Assembly (NCBI RefSeq): GCF_964204645.1
Contig: NC_134033.1
Coordinates: 3,717,631-3,781,630 of the forward strand
Length of the DNA stretch: 64,000 bases
Origin: Tubulanus polymorphus
Taxonomy: Eukaryota > Nemertea > Palaeonemertea > Tubulaniformes > Tubulanidae
Direction of reading: 5' to 3'
Below the pieces are notes generated by a model. That model had not been told where the DNA came from. It ran no database searches and saw only the letters and a program-made list of their open reading frames with translations. Below, in pieces: positions 53,015-64,000 of the stretch. The first letter of the stretch is position 1. Every line of letters starts with the position of its first letter. The position numbers and the translations under genes were made by a program.

Positions 53015-53908
53015 TCAGTTTTCGTTTCTGATCACTAAAAAACTTTCCAATTTGCCCGGTATGAACGGAAACCCGTGGCTTTCCACGGTATGTTCGCGAA
53101 CGATATCCTGTATTTGAGCTCGCGTATTTTCGGGCAAATCGGCGACGTTTCTTTGCGCCACGAACGACAACAACTGGTCGTTTATTTCACGTATTAATTC
53201 GTCGTATTTACTCACACGAGGTCGAGCTGGTTTGAGAGCGAGATGGACCGAAACCGATTGCAGATCCGCCCAATAGAAAACCGTCTTCGTTTTAGCCGCG
53301 GTTACAATTTCGCCGAGATCAAATCGACGGACGTGGAAATTAGCATGAGGAATGTCACGATCGGTTCTTTCTAAGCATCGATTGATGTCCCGCGTTATTT
53401 TGGCTATCGAACCATTGGTTTCCGTAACAACAAACGCGCGCCCGTGTTTGCGGGTTAATCGATACAGACCGAATTCCAACTCGCTTGCCGGATCGTCGAA
53501 ATAATAAAGTACGTGCGAAAATATCAACAAATCGTAGAAATCGTTCGGTAGAAAAGACGCGGCGCTTTCTCTGGTAAACCGTCGCTGATAGAGTTTATAC
53601 TCGAAGTTGTACTTACTAGCGAGTAAACTCATACGAGTTTGCAGTTCCATCATCATAACACTGTTCGGTTCCACACAGTCCAAACGATCTACATTTATTT
53701 CATCGCCGACTGCGCCCAAAGTTTCTTCTAGTAGATTTCCGTGAGCCGCGCCGATCGCCAACACCCTCAATCCTCTCACGGGATCGCCTCTAGGTATATC
53801 GGTATTACATATCCGCAATGCCTCGGCCAGCGTTTTGCTTCCTAAAGTCGAATTACTTTGGAAACTTCGAAATGAGCGGTAAGCGTTGCTGTATTCTAGT
53901 TCATTCAT
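53015..53908 (-). CDS. Histamine N-methyltransferase-like SAM methyltransferase, paralogue 3
   Basis: 297 residues. Motifs [25 protein letters not shown] and [16 protein letters not shown] are intact, and the ending is [13 protein letters not shown]. It is nearest to paralogue 2. Differences are concentrated in the first 30 residues ([20 protein letters not shown]) and at [11 protein letters not shown], in positions that could touch substrate. There are no stops or frameshifts, so all three copies appear to be under protein-level constraint. Its 3' flank runs directly into the long TA microsatellite at 52676. Its upstream flank (53.9-56.1 kb) matches that of paralogue 2 except for an inserted element at 54.26-55.08 kb. 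Confidence 0.8.
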   Translation of the reverse strand: MNELEYSNAYRSFRSFQSNSTLGSKTLAEALRICNTDIPRGDPVRGLRVLAIGAAHGNLLEETLGAVGDEINVDRLDCVEPNSVMMMELQTRMSLLASKYNFEYKLYQRRFTRESAASFLPNDFYDLLIFSHVLYYFDDPASELEFGLYRLTRKHGRAFVVTETNGSIAKITRDINRCLERTDRDIPHANFHVRRFDLGEIVTAAKTKTVFYWADLQSVSVHLALKPARPRVSKYDELIREINDQLLSFVAQRNVADLPENTRAQIQDIVREHTVESHGFPFIPGKLESFLVIRNEN

Positions 53909-54257
53909 GTCAGCTCAAGACTTTAAGCCGTTAAGTATCGAGACGTTGTTTTGTGACAACATGCGTGATAACGTTTGGATTGACCCATTCGAATCATTTA
54001 AGAATATACCTGCTAAGAAAGTATAATCGGCTTGATTCTTTTTTCTTTATTTCTTATTCTTCAACGTTACCCATTTACGTGTAATCAATTTCGTTCAGCA
54101 GATTGATATCTTTGTTTGATTTTTGTAAGACTTTGACCCATTAGAAACGTTTAAAAATAACTTTGAATGAAATTGAATTGAGGTAAACTTCAAAAACTGA
54201 TTTTCAGAAATGCTGAATGTATTACGTAAGAGGATGGCTCCGACTGTGGATTGATAC

Positions 54258-54600
54258 CTACATGGATGCCAGCCTACCCCAGTAGGAATTCGAACCCGAT
54301 GGCATCGAGACTCGCTACGGTACGAAACCCTGCCACACTAGACCGAGTGCGCAGCTTAGATGATGTCATTATTAGCCAATCAGATATCCCGTTTTATTTT
54401 AGCTCGGGTTTTCCCATCTATAGTTCTTCCGTGAAATTTGCCTCAGCGATTATACAACGAGCAATCTGATTGGCGCCGCATGTTTTCGCGCGGCAAAGCT
54501 GCGCATGTACCTGCGCACCCGGTCTACTGTGGCAGGGGTTCGTGCCGTGGCTGAGTGTAGCGATGCCATCAGGTTCGAATCCCTGCCGAAGGAGGGAGGA
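54258..54600. mobile_element. Inverted-repeat element with tRNA-like ends, copy 4
   Basis: Left AGGAATTCGAACCCGATGGC; right GTGCCGTGGCTGAGTGTAGC and GATGCCATCAGGTTCGAATC. The best preserved copy, about 340 bp. It is absent from the matching position at 48030, so it inserted after the duplication or was lost from the other copy. Confidence 0.75.
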
Positions 54601-54882
54601 TGCGTCGAGGGAAGTTCTTTGGCCCTGGATGCGCCGGGTAGTTAACATTAACCTTAATTTAAGGCAGTATTGTTTTCTGAAATGGAATAATATTTGATCG
54701 AGTTTATGGTCAATGGCGAGCGCAGTAGCCCGCGGTATTACATCAGTTCATAGAAATCACGCTAGGGGACCGTACGGTGCTGCCACCAATGCATTGGTGT
54801 ATGTATTAAAAAATCCAACTTAAAATATGGCTAAATTCATCAAAATAGGTCTAGATGTATATAAATCCCTCCGGCAGTATAT

Positions 54883-54950
54883 GTATTGTAAATATATGTA
54901 TTGTAAATATATGTATTGTAAATATATGTATTGTAAATAGTATATTATGT
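54883..54950. repeat. 16-bp minisatellite
   Basis: Five units of TATATGTATTGTAAAT. Confidence 0.9.
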
Positions 54951-56269
54951 ACCAGTTAATTAAGTTTTGTAGTTTTTATTACTGTTAATGTAATTATTGT
55001 AAATACTGTTTTTCCTCCATATACCATGGAAATGGTTGGAGTGTAAATAAATATTCGTATTCGTATTCGTAGTTCTCTGTAAAATATCCACTTCATTACG
55101 GGAATGGAGTTAACAATTTCTAGCAAGCTTGACCCACATGATCCCTGATAACTGCGTGGAAAATATCTTGAGAAAATTGGTAAAATAAGTCGAGGCGAAA
55201 AATCATTCCCATAATAAAATACTATATAATTTATTTGATTCATAAGATTTGTACATACACAAAATAGTTACCACGTATTAACACTAATTCCAACGCATAG
55301 AACATTTAGAATAAACATCAAAATTTTCACCAAAAGTATTCCACCAACGGATCGACAGTAGAACCTCCTTGCGAACTTAGAATTTCGTTGCAAATAGGAC
55401 AATCTTGCACTGGATACAACGAAGTCTATCATATCAGTTAACGAACGGATATTCTGGTCGCCTAAAGTTCGTTGTAACGAGGTTCAGCTGTAGCTGGAAA
55501 TGCGCATATATATAGAGAACCTCCTGAAAAAAAGATGGCTACCTCGAAACAATCCCTCTATGACATCATCGAATCGATGCGAAAAGGGAGAAATAAAGTT
55601 AATTGAAATCATTATTTTTTGAGACAGTGATTTAGAATATAGACAACATGAAATGCATCCGGAGACCTTTTCAAAAAAAATGGCTACCCTCACAAATTTT
55701 CCATTTGACCTCACCAATAGGGGAGCCCCTGTATTGATGATGTCATAGGGACATTTTGTGAAGGTGAGGCATCCAACTTTTCTAGGAGGACAGTAAACCT
55801 TGCCTACCTCGGACATGTCCAACTTTTGACTGATTCGGACAAAACGAAGTCATTTTCTGATCTCCTAACATATTTTGCGATCCTTAAGTTAGACTTTCAG
55901 GCTTAAATCGGACCGTTTTTCGTTGGACCAAGTTTGTCCGAGTCGGGCGAGGTTGACTAGTAAAATGAAATAGCCTACACAGTCGTATAGTTACTTGTTT
56001 TTAGCGTGACGTCGAGTCACATTTCGTTGGCACCGAAAACAATTTACTAAGATATAAAGAGAAAGAAAATCTAATCACATAAATATTATTCACAAAAATA
56101 ATTCCGAGAATATGATTCTGGAATTTGTAGCGAGGATGGTTTGAATCGCTTTGTTTGAACACGTTTTACAACAGCCAGTGTACGCGTGTGTACCATAAAT
56201 GCTTTTGGTGCAGATACATTTCGATAGAATAGAACCTATAGGCTAGAATGCCGCCATAAAAGACGTCTA

Positions 56270-56790
56270 CTGCTTCTACTAATCCCCCTATTACGTCATC
56301 ACCAAATTTCCTGCTTGTGATTTGATATATTTCCTGATCCCCCTATGACATCCTCAAAATGGCTCCTGGTTTGACTAGTTTTCTAATCCCCCTATCACAT
56401 TGTCAAAATGGCTAATAGTGATTTGATATATTTCCTAATCCCCCTATGACATCATCAAAATGGCTACTAGTGATTTGATATATTTCCTAATCCCCCTATG
56501 ACATCATCAAAATGGCTACTGGTGGTTTGACAAACTTCCTAATCCCCCTATGACATCATCAAAATGGCTACTAGTGATTTGATATATTTCCTAATCCCCC
56601 TATGAGGTCATCAAAATGGTTATTGGTGGTTTGACCAACTTCCTAATCCCCCTATGACATCATCAAAATGGCTACTAGTGATTTGATATATTTCCTAATC
56701 CCCCTATGACATCATCAAAATGGCCACTGGTGGTTTGACCAATTTCCTAATCCCCCTATGACATCATGAAAATGGTCACTAGTGATTGGC
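56270..56790. repeat. Tandem repeat, CCCCCTATGACATCATCAAA family
   Basis: About ten units of roughly 52-60 bp: CCTAATCCCCCTATGACATC, ATCAAAATGGCTACTAGTGA and TTTGATATATTT, alternating with a GGTGGTTTGACCAACTT form, i.e. a two-unit higher-order repeat. Confidence 0.9.
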
Positions 56791-57357
56791 TGTTTAGACT
56801 CTTCTGGAAACGGATCTGATCATTGGTATACCATTTGATGACATCATAGGGGGATTTAAGACACATTCATTTTTCAGTGGGGTCTAAAAGGATATTCTTT
56901 TGACTACAACACAGACATGGACAATTCAAGAAAACATGCCCCCGACCATATACCCCTATGACATCACAGATTAACTAATCAATAGACATTTTTTAACGTT
57001 TTGTATTCTGTAAAAAAAAATTAACTGAAACCTTTGTTTAAAATCAACTTTACCCTATGATTACTGATCACAAGCTGGACAGATTAGAATAAAATTTCTT
57101 AGACTTTAACACAGCTTGCGCATAAATTCTGAGCCCCGCGGTATTACGACATAGAAAGGGGTTCAAAATATTTTGACGGACACTTTTCTTGGAATTTTTC
57201 ACGCATTTTCATGATATTTCACAAGACATTTCGAATTCTGTACATGTGTTCACAATTCTTTTAAGCAGACGTCAATTTTCCACGTTAATCTGACCAGCGT
57301 TACGGATCGGGGAGCCCGGTCTAGTGATACTTTAGTAAATCGAGTGTCGCAGTTTTA

Positions 57358-60300
57358 TCACCAAAACAAGAACGGCGACCACATCATGCTGGTCAACGCG
57401 GCGCCGGCCACGACGCCCATCGCCAGGTCGGTTCCGTCGTCGCGATAGTAGCGCCGTCTGTCGTCGACGTAGATCACGTTAGTGGCGCCAGGAACGGTTT
57501 GATAAACTGAAACGATACACAACACAATCATCGAACTGTTATCAGAAGTACTCGATGCGCCCAAATACACGAATTGTCTAGTTTCACTGTCTGCGTCGCT
57601 TCCCGGGTCTGAAACTTAGTATATTCGCACTATAGAGGGCGCCCTTTAACCGGTCGAGATTTTTGGTCCCTATGTCTGACCAATCAAAAGTTATCAAACT
57701 TATAAAATTGTCTTCTTCTATAATCCTAAATCCCCGTATACAAGTCTTATCTTACTTGGGTCCAAATGCCGAAAAGGCATATACAACGTCTCCTAGGACC
57801 GAGGTACTACATGTAGTTCTTGAAATTTTGAGGTCCCTTCCTACAACTGCTTTTAGAATGGTACCCGAACCAAAATTCAGAAAATAATTCGAAGTTAAAT
57901 AAAATCCGGGATTCGGTTCACAGTTGTAAGTTAGTCAACTCATGAGTTCAAATCAGTTCATTCTCGATGAATCAACTCTTTAGTCAAATCAGAACTCCGG
58001 GAGTGCCCTTTCCACAGTAAAACTGCCCGATTTACCATATTTTGGATGAAAGCGCCCTTTTTTCGACGAATTTGAATGTCGAGGGTTTTAAGACATGGCC
58101 TCGCAGTTTACTGTAGATCGCGAATTCATCAGTATTGAATAATTTGAAACCGACAAAGATGAGATGAAAGGTAAAATCCAGCAATAGCTGAATGACTAAA
58201 CAGTCCATTCAAAATACAAATTTCAGATTGCTTCTATCACTCTTCTTCGGTCTGATACGGTCGTAGGAACCACCCAAAATATTTCAACGGGGTGGCCACT
58301 TTTATTTGCCACGCGTTCCCCGACTATTCCCTGACATGCAGGTTTTTTCCCCGACTCGATCTGCTAAGAATCCAATCAGTAAACACAGTCAAATACGCAC
58401 ACAGACATACGGACAGAAACTGTTTGATTTTACGCGTGATCTAGCATTCCCAACATGTTTTCCTCACTTTTACCTCATTTTCAGCTCGTTTACAAAATTC
58501 ACTAACTTATCCCTGACTTTTTCTAAAAGCAAGCAAAAGTGGCCACCTTTCAGCATTTTAGATAAACTTTTTAGGTATTTTGAAAGTAACGAAAACTACC
58601 TCTAATAACCCGGGAGCGTTCAGTTGCATAAAGTTGATACTTTTTTCAAACACTTGGCTCTTAAAGATAGTCAATAGGGGTTTGGGTGTTTTAGGGTCGA
58701 GAAGGGTGGAGGGGTTGCTACCACCAGGCTAATTAGTTCCCTTCGGTTTACTCACCCCCGACGCCTAGGAACACTTATATACTCAGTTACTACTACCGTT
58801 CCTGAACAACCAAAACAATAGTAAGATGAATCATCACTTGATTTAGAAATATTGTCATTTTCTACTCGAGGCAAAAATCGAAAATACTGCAATACATGTG
58901 TAATACATGATTATGTATTGATCTGTCACATCAACAGGTTTCAGAAAGCTATAATGTGATTGAAGTTCATCGGTGTCTTTGAGACTTGCGAACGGTTGAC
59001 ATTTAGTAACCAATCATAATTTTACTGAATCATTGAAGTCATTGAGAATGATGTAGTCATTAGTAACTTATCATAATTTTACTGAATCCTTGAACGTATT
59101 AAGAATGAAAACTAATCATAATTTTGCTGAATAAATGAAGTCATCGAGAATGAGAAGGTCGTCATATTCATAAATAACTTATCATCATTTTACTACATTG
59201 TTACAGTCATTGAGAATGAGAAACAATTCATAATTTTGCTGAATTGTTGAAGTCATTGAGAATGATGTAGTCATTAGTAACTAATCATAATTTTACTGAA
59301 TCCTTGAACGTATTAAGAATATGAAAACTAATCATAATTTTGCTGAATTGTTGAAGTCATTGAGAATGAGAAGGTCGTCATATTCATAAATAACTCATCA
59401 TAATAATTTGCTGAATTGTTATATAGTCATCGAGAATGAGAAGGTCTTCGTCATTAGAACTAATCATAATTTTATTGAATCGTTGAATGTACTAAGAATG
59501 TGAAACTAATCATAATTTTACTGAATAGTTAAAACAAGTTTTTGAGAATAGGAAGGGAAGGTCATCATAAAGTATTAGCCTAATAATAATTTCACTGTAT
59601 TGTTTAGTTGGAAAGAAAATGAAAAACTGAATCATTTAAATCATTTTGAGAACTAATTATAATTTTACTGAATCGTTGAAGTCATCGAGACTGAGAAAAC
59701 GATTTACCCTGTTGTCCGTAGGCCGGCGGCTGGGCGTTGTAGACGACTTGAGGATAGCCAACTTGTTGATACTGCTGCCGCGGGTACGCACATTGTTGAT
59801 TATCGCCATGGCGATTCGGCGTCTGGTACGGGGGCGGCAGATTTGACGGGTAAATGATACGCGCTTGTTCGAGCGAGAATTGCCAGGCGCTGGAAAAAAT
59901 GCGACCGATAGTGAATAAAAGTTTTTTTTGCATGTGAATAATTTTCGAAGAATTTGGACCGGTACCTCATGTCGTCGAGGCTATCAGCGCACAGGTTCAT
60001 ATTCCCGTCATCTTTACACGTTATTTGTATCAGCGAGTCTTTATTCTGACCTTCGGGCGGCGTCACATTCTGAATCTAGAAAATAATCGGCAAATTTTCA
60101 ATAACTGATCGTCCACACTTCACATGTGTTCAGTGCTTCACCTGAGAGATTTTTAATCGAAAATGAACTACAAACACCAGATATTAGACATTTTATCAGC
60201 ACACTTTCAAAAACTGATCGTCCACACTTCACATGTGTTCAGTGCTTCACCCGAGACATTTTTAATTGAAAATGAACTACAAACACCAGATATTAGACAT

Positions 60301-61304
60301 TTTATCAGCACACTTTCAAAAACTGATCCTCCACACTTCACATGTGTTCAGTGCTTCACCTGAGAGATTTTTAATCGAAAATGAACTACAAACACCAGAT
60401 ATTAGACATTTTATCAGCACACTTTCAAAAACTGATCGTCCACACTTCACATGTGTTCAGTGCTTCACCCGAGACATTTTTAATTGAAAATGAACTACAA
60501 ACACCAGATATTAGACATTTTATCAGCACACTTTCAAAAACTGATCGTCCACACTTCACATGTGTTCAGTACTTCACCCGAGAAATTTTTATTGAAAACG
60601 AACTACAAACACCAGATATTAGACATTTTATCAGCACACTTTCAAAAACTGATAGTCCACCATTTAGACTACAGTAGGGTGAACTAAGGTTTCAATCCAA
60701 CACTGCAATGTTTAATTGATTACCTGTAATCCTGTTTTGATGTTGATCACGTCGACCGTCATTAAAATCGTCTCCTCCGATTCGTATTCATTCTGATCCT
60801 CGAAATATCTCAATTCGCCGTTCCCGTACAGAACGAACCATTTACGCTTCCAACGTTTCAAAATAGAACCTGAAAATAGAACGCGTGAGAAGAACCATCA
60901 TCACAATCGAGTTCAATCGTGGTCTTAGAATTCCAAGACTCTGCAGGTCTTTATCCCTCTCAGCGCGTCTACACCGCAGTGCAGTGTATAAATCGGTGAT
61001 GGATTTTGCTAGTACACGCACAGCGGTGTATTGATGTAATTAGTAATTAGTTTTTATCTCTATTGAAAGATGCTAGCACCTGTCAAACATAGTGAAATAT
61101 TAGTAACTAACGATTTACCACGCCAGGGTGTAGACGCACTAGTGGTTTCCCTGTTATTGAACACACTAGGGTGGAATTTTTAAAAATTTAAAAAAATTAT
61201 CTCCAGCACTATAGGGTATTGATTAGTCAGCACTGAAAGGGTTAAGTGTAATGCTTACTCTGTCTGTAGAGCCAATCGGCCTTCACAATTTCAAAGTTAG
61301 ACAT
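57358..61304 (-). CDS. PLEKHB2: PLEKHB/evectin-like PH-domain protein, five exons
   Basis: Exons in transcript order: 61304-61259, 60869-60724, 60075-59966, 59889-59708, 57506-57358. They total 633 nt, so 210 residues, close to human PLEKHB2 (222). The N-terminal PH domain starts MSNFEIVKADWLYRQSSILK and has KRWKRKWFVLYGNGELRYFE, INIKTGLQIQNVTPPEG, ITCKDDGNMNLCADSLDD and AWQFSLEQAR. A Pro/Tyr/Gln-rich linker with PPPYQT follows. The end DDRRRYYRDDGTDLAMGVVAG leads into a hydrophobic tail finishing MMWSPFLFW. PH domain plus a C-terminal hydrophobic anchor is the evectin layout. Mammalian evectin-2 binds phosphatidylserine on recycling endosomes and acts in retrograde traffic. The PPPY motif could recruit WW-domain ubiquitin ligases. 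Introns contain the 59.0-59.68 kb and 60.10-60.66 kb tandem repeats. Confidence 0.9.
57507..59707. other. Long last intron of the PLEKHB-like gene
   Basis: A 2.2-kb intron between the linker exon and the terminal exon. The left two thirds are unique AT-rich DNA; the right part is the degenerate repeat at 58990-59680. Confidence 0.5.
58990..59680. repeat. Degenerate tandem repeat, unit about 55-60 bp
   Basis: About eleven diverged units of AACTAATCATAATTTTACTG, AATCGTTGAAGTCATTGAGA and ATGAGAAGGTCGTCAT. Lies in the PLEKHB-like intron and ends at an exon border. Confidence 0.8.
60100..60665. repeat. About 109-bp tandem repeat in a PLEKHB-like intron
   Basis: Five units nearly identical to those at 27640-28180 (ACTTTCAAAAACTGATCGTC, CACACTTCACATGTGTTCAG). 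In both places the array lies in an intron of a minus-strand gene and has the same orientation. Confidence 0.92.
60955..61246 (+). mobile_element. piggyBac-like MITE copy
   Basis: Starts CCCTCTCAGCGCGTCTACAC and ends CAGCACTGAAAGGGTTAA; same order of internal palindromes as at 31991. It ends about 12 bp before the donor of the first PLEKHB-like coding exon. Confidence 0.65.
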
Positions 61305-61752
61305 CGCCTGAAAATGAAAGCAGCGAAAGTGAAACAAACCCGCGCCGACAAATGACTCACGATCACCTGCAAAATCTGTCAATAATAGTCATCTTCCATC
61401 ATTCGAAAAGTGCTGACGATTAAAATATAGCATAACAGCGCCTTATAAATATATCTTGAGAATCGTCATCGCTTAATCTTTGATTTGAATATCGAATTGT
61501 TAAAAATTACCGTTTATTTTGACCGTTTTTGATGAATTTTAGCAGCGAAACGTCGTCGAATTTCGATGTGTAGATTCGACACTTCCGTGTTTATGTCAAA
61601 AATGACGTCATTGCTATTTACAGGCTATTCGCGCACGCGCACTAGCTAGGATATCCCTACTAGCTAGGATATCCCTAAGGAATTCCGATGCATACGTCGC
61701 ACGCACTGACTTACCCCAGGATATTCCGAAACGCGTCACGCGCACTGACTAG
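61305..61752. other. PLEKHB-like 5' flank
   Basis: Holds the presumed promoter and 5' leader of the minus-strand PH-domain gene. TAGCTAGGATATCCCTA is repeated near 61650. No clear core-promoter motif. Confidence 0.4.
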
Positions 61753-61758
61753 GATAAC

Positions 61759-62301
61759 TACGGAAGCCCCTAGGTGACATACGAGAAATTTTTTCCACAA
61801 TTTCGACTTATTAAGTCGAATTTTGACATAATAAGTCGAATTTCAACTTAATCATTCGAATTTCGACTTAATAAGTCGAATTTCAACTTAATGAGTCGAA
61901 TTTCGACATAATAAGTCGAATTTCGTGTTAATTAAGTCGAAATTCGACATGAAAATAATACTCGAAATTCGACTTAGTTAACACGAAATTCGACTTATTA
62001 TGTCGAAATTCGACATAATAAGTCGAATTTCGACATAATAAGTCGAATTTCGTGTTAATTAAGTCGAATTTCGACTTAATAAGTCGAAATTCGACATGAA
62101 AATAACTCGAAATTCGACTTAATTAACACGAAATTCGACTTATTATGTCGAAATTCGACTTATTTTCATGTCGAAATTCGACTTATTATGTCGAAATTCG
62201 ACTTATTTTCATGTCGAAATTCGACTTATTATGTCGAAATTCGACTTAATAAGTCGAAATTGTGAAAAAAATTTCTCGTATGTCACCTAGGGGCTTCCGT
62301 A
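61759..62301. mobile_element. Palindromic TTCGA-core MITE, copy 2
   Basis: Ends TACGGAAGCCCCTAGGTGAC and GTCACCTAGGGGCTTCCGTA are exact inverted repeats. A 6-bp target duplication, GATAAC, flanks it at 61753-61758 and 62302-62307. The 480-bp interior is made almost only of TTCGACTTAATAAGTCGAAA-like palindromes in both orientations. Confidence 0.92.
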
Positions 62302-62307
62302 GATAAC

Positions 62308-63742
62308 CCTAAGGAAGCCCGTCATACGTCACGCTACTGACCAAGGAATCCCGAGAACGTTGAAATCAACCCTGGGAAATCCAGGAATTACCAAACAAGA
62401 TCACCGTGTCGACCAATCAGCGTCGTTGAATTATGTTCACGTGCGTCCCAGTTATAATCAAAACATTGTTGTTTTCAGTTTAGTGCAGTAGTACTGTTAC
62501 TTACACGGCGTGCTGTTGTTTATCTGTTACAGAGAGAGAGAGAGGGAGATAGAGAGAGATCATAGAGAGAGGCTTGTCAGCGTGAAAGGAAAATACACTA
62601 CCATTTTCCGTGTATTCGTGACACCACAAGTCAGGTGTGAGGTTATAATAGAGTCAAGACAGACATTATTGCGTGAGGTAAGAAGAAACTTCAAATACAT
62701 TTTTACTAACCAACCTGACCATATGCGCTAAACTCACTGAAAAATTCCAAAACTTCAATTTTTGAAGTACATGTACTGTAGAGGCCTAAACAGTTTATTT
62801 TTTCCTATCGGTTGTTGGCGGTGGTGTAGGCCTATTTTGGGGTGGTAAGTGTGGGGGTGAGGATGTGTGTGTGTGGGCCAGGGGGGGGGGGGGGTAAGTG
62901 TGGTTGGGAATAGGCCAGAGGCCTTTTCGAAACGGTCTCTTCTTACCTTTTCTTCTTTTGGTGGGACACAATCAAAGAAAGGTGACAAACTACCACGATC
63001 CGCAGTGGATACTGGGACGTATCACTACAGATTACAGATAGGCCTACAGATTTAATTTAAGATCTGTCAAAGCCGAGGTTCGTACTTTGGGAAATGAACT
63101 CCAGGCTTAGTTAGAACTTACCTAATCGTGGTGGTAAGCTTATAATATAAGCTTATTTAATCGGATGGGCTTTTTGTGAAAATATCCGATCGGGCCTACT
63201 AGCCTACCAGTCGATCCTCGCTTGCAAGGGTTTCATTGCTTCGCGCTGAAGTTCGTGTCAACGTAAACACTGGCTGCGGACCCTTCACCGGTCTATTACA
63301 CCGTCCAAAATTTTTGGGGCTTAATAGACAAATTAGAGACTGCGGCCAGGGTTTACAAAAAGCTTCAACAGTCGGCAATCTGACTACTGCCCTACAAGGG
63401 TCGTTATTGGCTTCCGAAACTGTGGGACCAGGTATTATCATTAAGAGCCAAGGGGGGGGGGGTAAATTTCATTTTTGGCGGGCGATGAATTAAGGCCTAT
63501 AGAAACCTGGGCTTGGTTTCACGGACTGGTATCAAACTTATCCCTAGGGGTAACTCCTAAATCTGAGTAACAACCACAGTAACAACGAGAAACCATGGTT
63601 AAAAACTGACAAATTTCGAAATGTTCCCAGGGACTAGTTGGCTTCGGCATCTATGAAACCGAGTCCTGATGACGTGTTCCTCTCTGTCTTCCTCTCCCGA
63701 GAGAAATGGTAATCTTCGAATTATGACATTTTTCCGTTTCAG
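62308..63742. other. LRR gene upstream region
   Basis: Contains a poly-G run (about 62881-62893), a fragment of the 7788 MITE end at about 63213, a G-run at 63453 and a weak foldback at about 63508-63662 (GGTTTCACGGACTGG against CATCTATGAAACCGAGTCC). No independent gene supported. Confidence 0.4.
62470..62677 (+). other. Possible 5' non-coding exon of the LRR gene
   Basis: A segment with a GA-rich tract (62530-62570) ends in GCGTGAG|GTAAGAAG, a strong donor at about 62678. The next good acceptor on the same strand is at 63742, just before the LRR start codon. This would make it an untranslated first exon. There is no other support, and the tract could be simple sequence only. Confidence 0.25.
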
Positions 63743-63752
63743 ATGTTAAAAC

Positions 63753-64000
63753 ATGGCTAGGCGTGAATCGATTACGATGATGATTACCGCTATTGTTGTC
63801 GTCGCCGCGGCGATGACGGTCGGTCGGGTGACGGGCGCGTGCCCGGCGGCGTGTTCGTGCGACCCCGCGACGGGACTCTACGACTGCCGCGACGCGAACC
63901 TACGGGGAATTCCGACCAGACTGCCGAACCCGGGCAGCGTCAAACAGCTTCTACTGAGCGGAAATAAAATCGAGGTACGAAATATGGATTGGTTGGACTT
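63753..64000 (+). CDS. Leucine-rich-repeat protein, N-terminal part (runs off the edge)
   Basis: The ATG at 63753 follows a 3' splice acceptor (TTTCCGTTTCAG ending at 63742). The product begins with a signal-anchor-like segment (MMITAIVVVAAAMTV), then an LRR N-terminal cap, CPAACSCDPATGLYDCRD, with the C-x3-C-x-C-x-C spacing of LRRNT domains. A first repeat follows (LRGIPTRLPNPGSVKQLLLS, then GNKIE). This is the start of a secreted or single-pass extracellular LRR protein. The family member cannot be named from one repeat. A GTACGA after IE could be a donor, but reading continues plausibly, so no intron is called. Confidence 0.8.
   Translation, partial: MARRESITMMITAIVVVAAAMTVGRVTGACPAACSCDPATGLYDCRDANLRGIPTRLPNPGSVKQLLLSGNKIEVRNMDWLD

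Larger units (their letters stand above)
53909..56145. repeat. Duplicated upstream flank of paralogue 3 with inserted element
   Basis: Homologous to 47547-49090 on both sides of an insertion at about 54260-55085. The outer part (from about 55590) is nearly identical to 48550-49080 over some 500 bp, which dates the duplication as recent. Confidence 0.75.

Overview
The window is nuclear DNA of a bilaterian invertebrate. Genes are split by GT-AG introns (phase checked by hand across junctions), introns and spacers are AT-rich and crowded with minisatellites and short inverted-repeat elements, and the proteins are animal families. A marine lophotrochozoan (mollusc, annelid, nemertean, brachiopod or similar) fits best, because a bark beetle/Anakonda-type protein and an EPSTI1-type protein occur together. 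The species cannot be named from the sequence alone.

Layout. (1) 1-18.7 kb: an inverted-repeat element at the left edge, then a plus-strand gene of 15 reconstructed coding exons (1951-18690, about 2,665 codons). It encodes a giant type I membrane protein with beta-helix blocks, two SRCR domains, CUB-like segments, a MAM domain, a C-type lectin domain, EGF repeats and one transmembrane helix, that is, a homologue of the tricellular-junction protein Bark beetle/Anakonda. One in-frame TAA interrupts an otherwise open exon at 16089. (2) 18.7-25.2 kb: an LTR-like remnant, a perfect 42-bp palindrome, tRNA-like inverted-repeat elements, an intact single-exon rhodopsin-class GPCR (20628-21581), and a truncated copy of that GPCR at 23395. 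Both copies have the same 19-bp minisatellite in front of them. (3) 25.2-36.4 kb: a divergent pair, a minus-strand U2AF35-related splicing factor of the ZRSR2 family (12 or so exons) and a plus-strand single-exon CDC123 (eIF2 assembly factor), with start regions only tens of bases apart. (4) 37.1-40.1 kb: a seven-exon EPSTI1-like coiled-coil gene, plus strand. (5) 40.6-57 kb: an accessory region with two classes of unusual palindromic elements and three intronless, equally long (297 aa) paralogues of a histamine N-methyltransferase-like enzyme (one plus, two minus). The two minus copies also share their upstream flanks, so they form a recent segmental duplication. (6) 57.3-61.3 kb: a five-exon PLEKHB/evectin-like PH-domain gene, minus strand. 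(7) 61.7-64 kb: a second palindromic element with a clean 6-bp target duplication, then the first coding exon of a secreted or membrane leucine-rich-repeat protein that runs off the right edge.

The genes do not form a pathway. The only functional pairings visible are the ZRSR2/CDC123 divergent pair and the methyltransferase paralogue cluster. The most unusual non-genic signals are: the TTCGA-core foldback elements (40626-40942 and 61759-62301), the 2.5-kb element whose terminal repeats are themselves palindromes (41172-43710), a multi-stem foldable segment at 52097-52246, hammerhead-like motifs in inverted repeats (1-633 and 38942-39090), and tRNA-like modules arranged as terminal inverted repeats. 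All assignments come from reading translations and motifs by eye; no database search was run.
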